From NCBI GenBank assembly GCA_039811225.1, contig JBDHYG010000038.1, forward strand, positions 1 through 5,867: a stretch of DNA of 5,867 bases, given 5' to 3'. Shown here piece after piece: positions 5,734-5,867 of the stretch. The notes beneath the pieces are model-generated. The model saw nothing but the letters and a program-made list of their open reading frames with translations, searched no databases and was not told where the DNA came from. Origin of the DNA: JAFDXJ01 sp039811225. GTDB taxonomy: Bacteria > Bacteroidota > Bacteroidia > Chitinophagales > Chitinophagaceae. The translations under genes were made by a program, and so were the position numbers. Numbering within the stretch: position 1 is the stretch's first letter; each line of letters begins with the position of its first letter.

Positions 5734-5867
5734 ATGTTATCCCGTAAAGCAAAATACGCTATCAATGCATTGGTTTTCCTGGCGAGGGAAAATAAGCATC
5801 GTGAACCTATTCAAATCAGCAGAATTTCAGAGAGTGAAAATATCCCACGTAAATTTTTAGAAGCCAT
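5734..5867 (+). CDS. Rrf2 family transcriptional regulator (partial, N-terminus only)
   Basis: The frame opens at ATG 5734 and runs open to the window end, giving 44 residues plus two bases of the next codon. The protein begins MLSRKAKYAINALVFLARE and continues with ISRISESENIPRKFLEA. This is the hallmark N-terminus of Rrf2 regulators: the first helix with KAKYAxxAL.xLA, then the winged helix-turn-helix recognition region ending in IPxxFLE. Family members are DNA-binding repressors or activators, some using an Fe-S cluster bound by three cysteines further along (as in IscR and NsrR) and some sensing metabolites (CymR). The cysteine region is outside the window, so the signal sensed cannot be told. 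It lies 48 bases after trmH on the same strand. A longer open frame here in another register (from 5603) was not preferred because it overlaps trmH and resembles nothing. Confidence 0.88.
   Translation, partial: MLSRKAKYAINALVFLARENKHREPIQISRISESENIPRKFLEA

Noticed and set aside
5603..5860. 85-codon open frame on the plus strand overlapping the end of trmH
   Set aside because: It overlaps trmH and the clear Rrf2 N-terminus in a different register and resembles no family.
1..5867. CRISPR arrays, insertion sequences, tRNA or rRNA genes, long repeats
   Set aside because: None seen on either strand: no regularly spaced repeats, no transposase frames, no terminal inverted repeats with target duplications, and no cloverleaf or rRNA-like stretches.

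Overview
The window looks like chromosomal DNA from a member of the phylum Bacteroidota, most plausibly a Chitinophagaceae-like or related soil or aquatic lineage. This rests on three things: the flavour of the encoded proteins, start codons without clear Shine-Dalgarno sequences, and upstream elements that fit the Bacteroidota promoter pattern (TTTG, then about 20 bases, then TAnnTTTG). The lineage below phylum level is a guess.

Layout. On the minus strand, reading right to left from about 4931, three genes form a probable transcription unit. They are a lipoprotein-type M13 (neprilysin/PepO-like) zinc metallopeptidase (2886-4931), the succinyl-CoA ligase beta subunit sucC (1632-2843), and an easily missed 38-codon gene for a single-pass membrane protein (1464-1580). 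The unit ends at a strong rho-independent terminator (1407-1437) whose G-U wobble shows that it works on this strand. A good candidate promoter for sucC alone lies across the very end of the peptidase gene. Left of the terminator, also on the minus strand but apparently a separate unit, is a more AT-rich gene (3-1250). It encodes a cytoplasmic SH3-like domain fused to a ComEC-type metallo-beta-lactamase-fold hydrolase and has its own weak promoter candidate.

On the plus strand, divergent from the peptidase across a 154-base AT-rich intergenic region, lies a TrmH/SpoU tRNA 2'-O-methyltransferase (5086-5685). It is followed after 48 bases by the start of an Rrf2-family transcriptional regulator (5734 to beyond the window end), which is cut by the window boundary.

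Most of the window is housekeeping: TCA cycle, tRNA modification and envelope proteolysis. I do not see an obvious new multi-gene system. The two points most worth following up are the SH3-MBL protein of unknown function, whose downstream partners would lie beyond position 1, and the small membrane protein encoded between sucC and the terminator.
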